Positions 6,098 to 6,106 of a stretch of DNA of 6,106 nt are shown one piece after another. Made by a program: the position numbers and the translations under genes. The first letter of the stretch is position 1, and the number at the start of each line of letters is the position of its first letter. The notes beneath the pieces are model-generated. The model was not told the DNA's origin and searched no databases. It saw only the letters and a program-made list of their open reading frames with translations. The DNA is from Planctomycetota bacterium (GTDB taxonomy: Bacteria > Planctomycetota > UBA1135), in the NCBI GenBank assembly GCA_002400895.1, contig NVRO01000169.1, positions 1 through 6,106 on the forward strand. Reading direction: 5' to 3'.

Positions 6098-6106
6098 GCT
6101 GTTTTG
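6027..6106. other. AT-richer non-coding tail at the window end
   Basis: The last 80 bp are visibly richer in A+T than the coding sequence to their left and show no SUMF1-like continuation in any forward frame that I translated. The only structure seen is the 11-bp direct repeat and the hairpin. The origin is unclear: a native intergenic region, the start of an inserted element or chimeric contig-end sequence. Confidence 0.5.
6029..6053. repeat. Imperfect inverted repeat just after the SUMF1 stop
   Basis: GGATAT (6032-6037) and ATATCC (6044-6049) pair perfectly across a 6-nt loop. The stem extends by GCT/AGC with one bulged C at 6050. It starts 3 bp after the TAG stop. The following bases (TGTTCTCAAAAG) are not a T-run, so it is a poor intrinsic terminator. 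It could be an RNA 3'-end hairpin or an element end. Confidence 0.4.

Noticed and set aside
5070..6106. Diversity-generating retroelement target
   Set aside because: The variable region would lie in the missing C-terminal half; no template repeat or reverse transcriptase is visible, so there is nothing to support it here.

Overview
This is a GC-rich bacterial window with every gene on the + strand. It most likely comes from Planctomycetota, possibly a marine or metagenomic lineage. That placement is an inference from three things: an exported protease built like tripeptidyl-peptidase II, a secreted SUMF1/FGE-sulfatase-fold protein whose N-terminal domain style I associate with that phylum, and starts with little or no Shine-Dalgarno sequence. 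No rRNA or other phylogenetic marker is present to confirm it.

Layout: (1) 1-327 is the 3' end of a coiled-coil/C4 zinc-ribbon protein. (2) About 382-3630 encodes a large S8 serine protease with TPP II architecture and a signal peptide. (3) A 60-bp gap carries a perfect 7-bp inverted repeat and an extended -10-like box. (4) 3691-4887 encodes a TIM-barrel protein recognised as EboE. (5) 4884-5061 is a self-contained tRNA-Glu(UUC) unit with a sigma70-like promoter whose -35 box contains the eboE stop codon, an encoded CCA end and a rho-independent terminator. (6) 5070-6026 encodes a secreted SUMF1-domain protein that stops about halfway through its domain. (7) The last 80 bp are AT-richer, with small direct and inverted repeats and no recognisable gene.

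The genes do not form an obvious single pathway. Each seems to have its own transcription signals, and the tRNA cassette separates eboE from the SUMF1 gene. The most interesting points are as follows. The TPP II-like protease keeps the full catalytic set and family spacing, but both glutamates that anchor the substrate N-terminus in mammalian TPP II are replaced. EboE stands alone, without its usual ebo-cluster partners, behind a possible operator. The SUMF1 gene breaks abruptly at a compositional boundary near the window end. I found no CRISPR array, transposase, integrase or reverse transcriptase.
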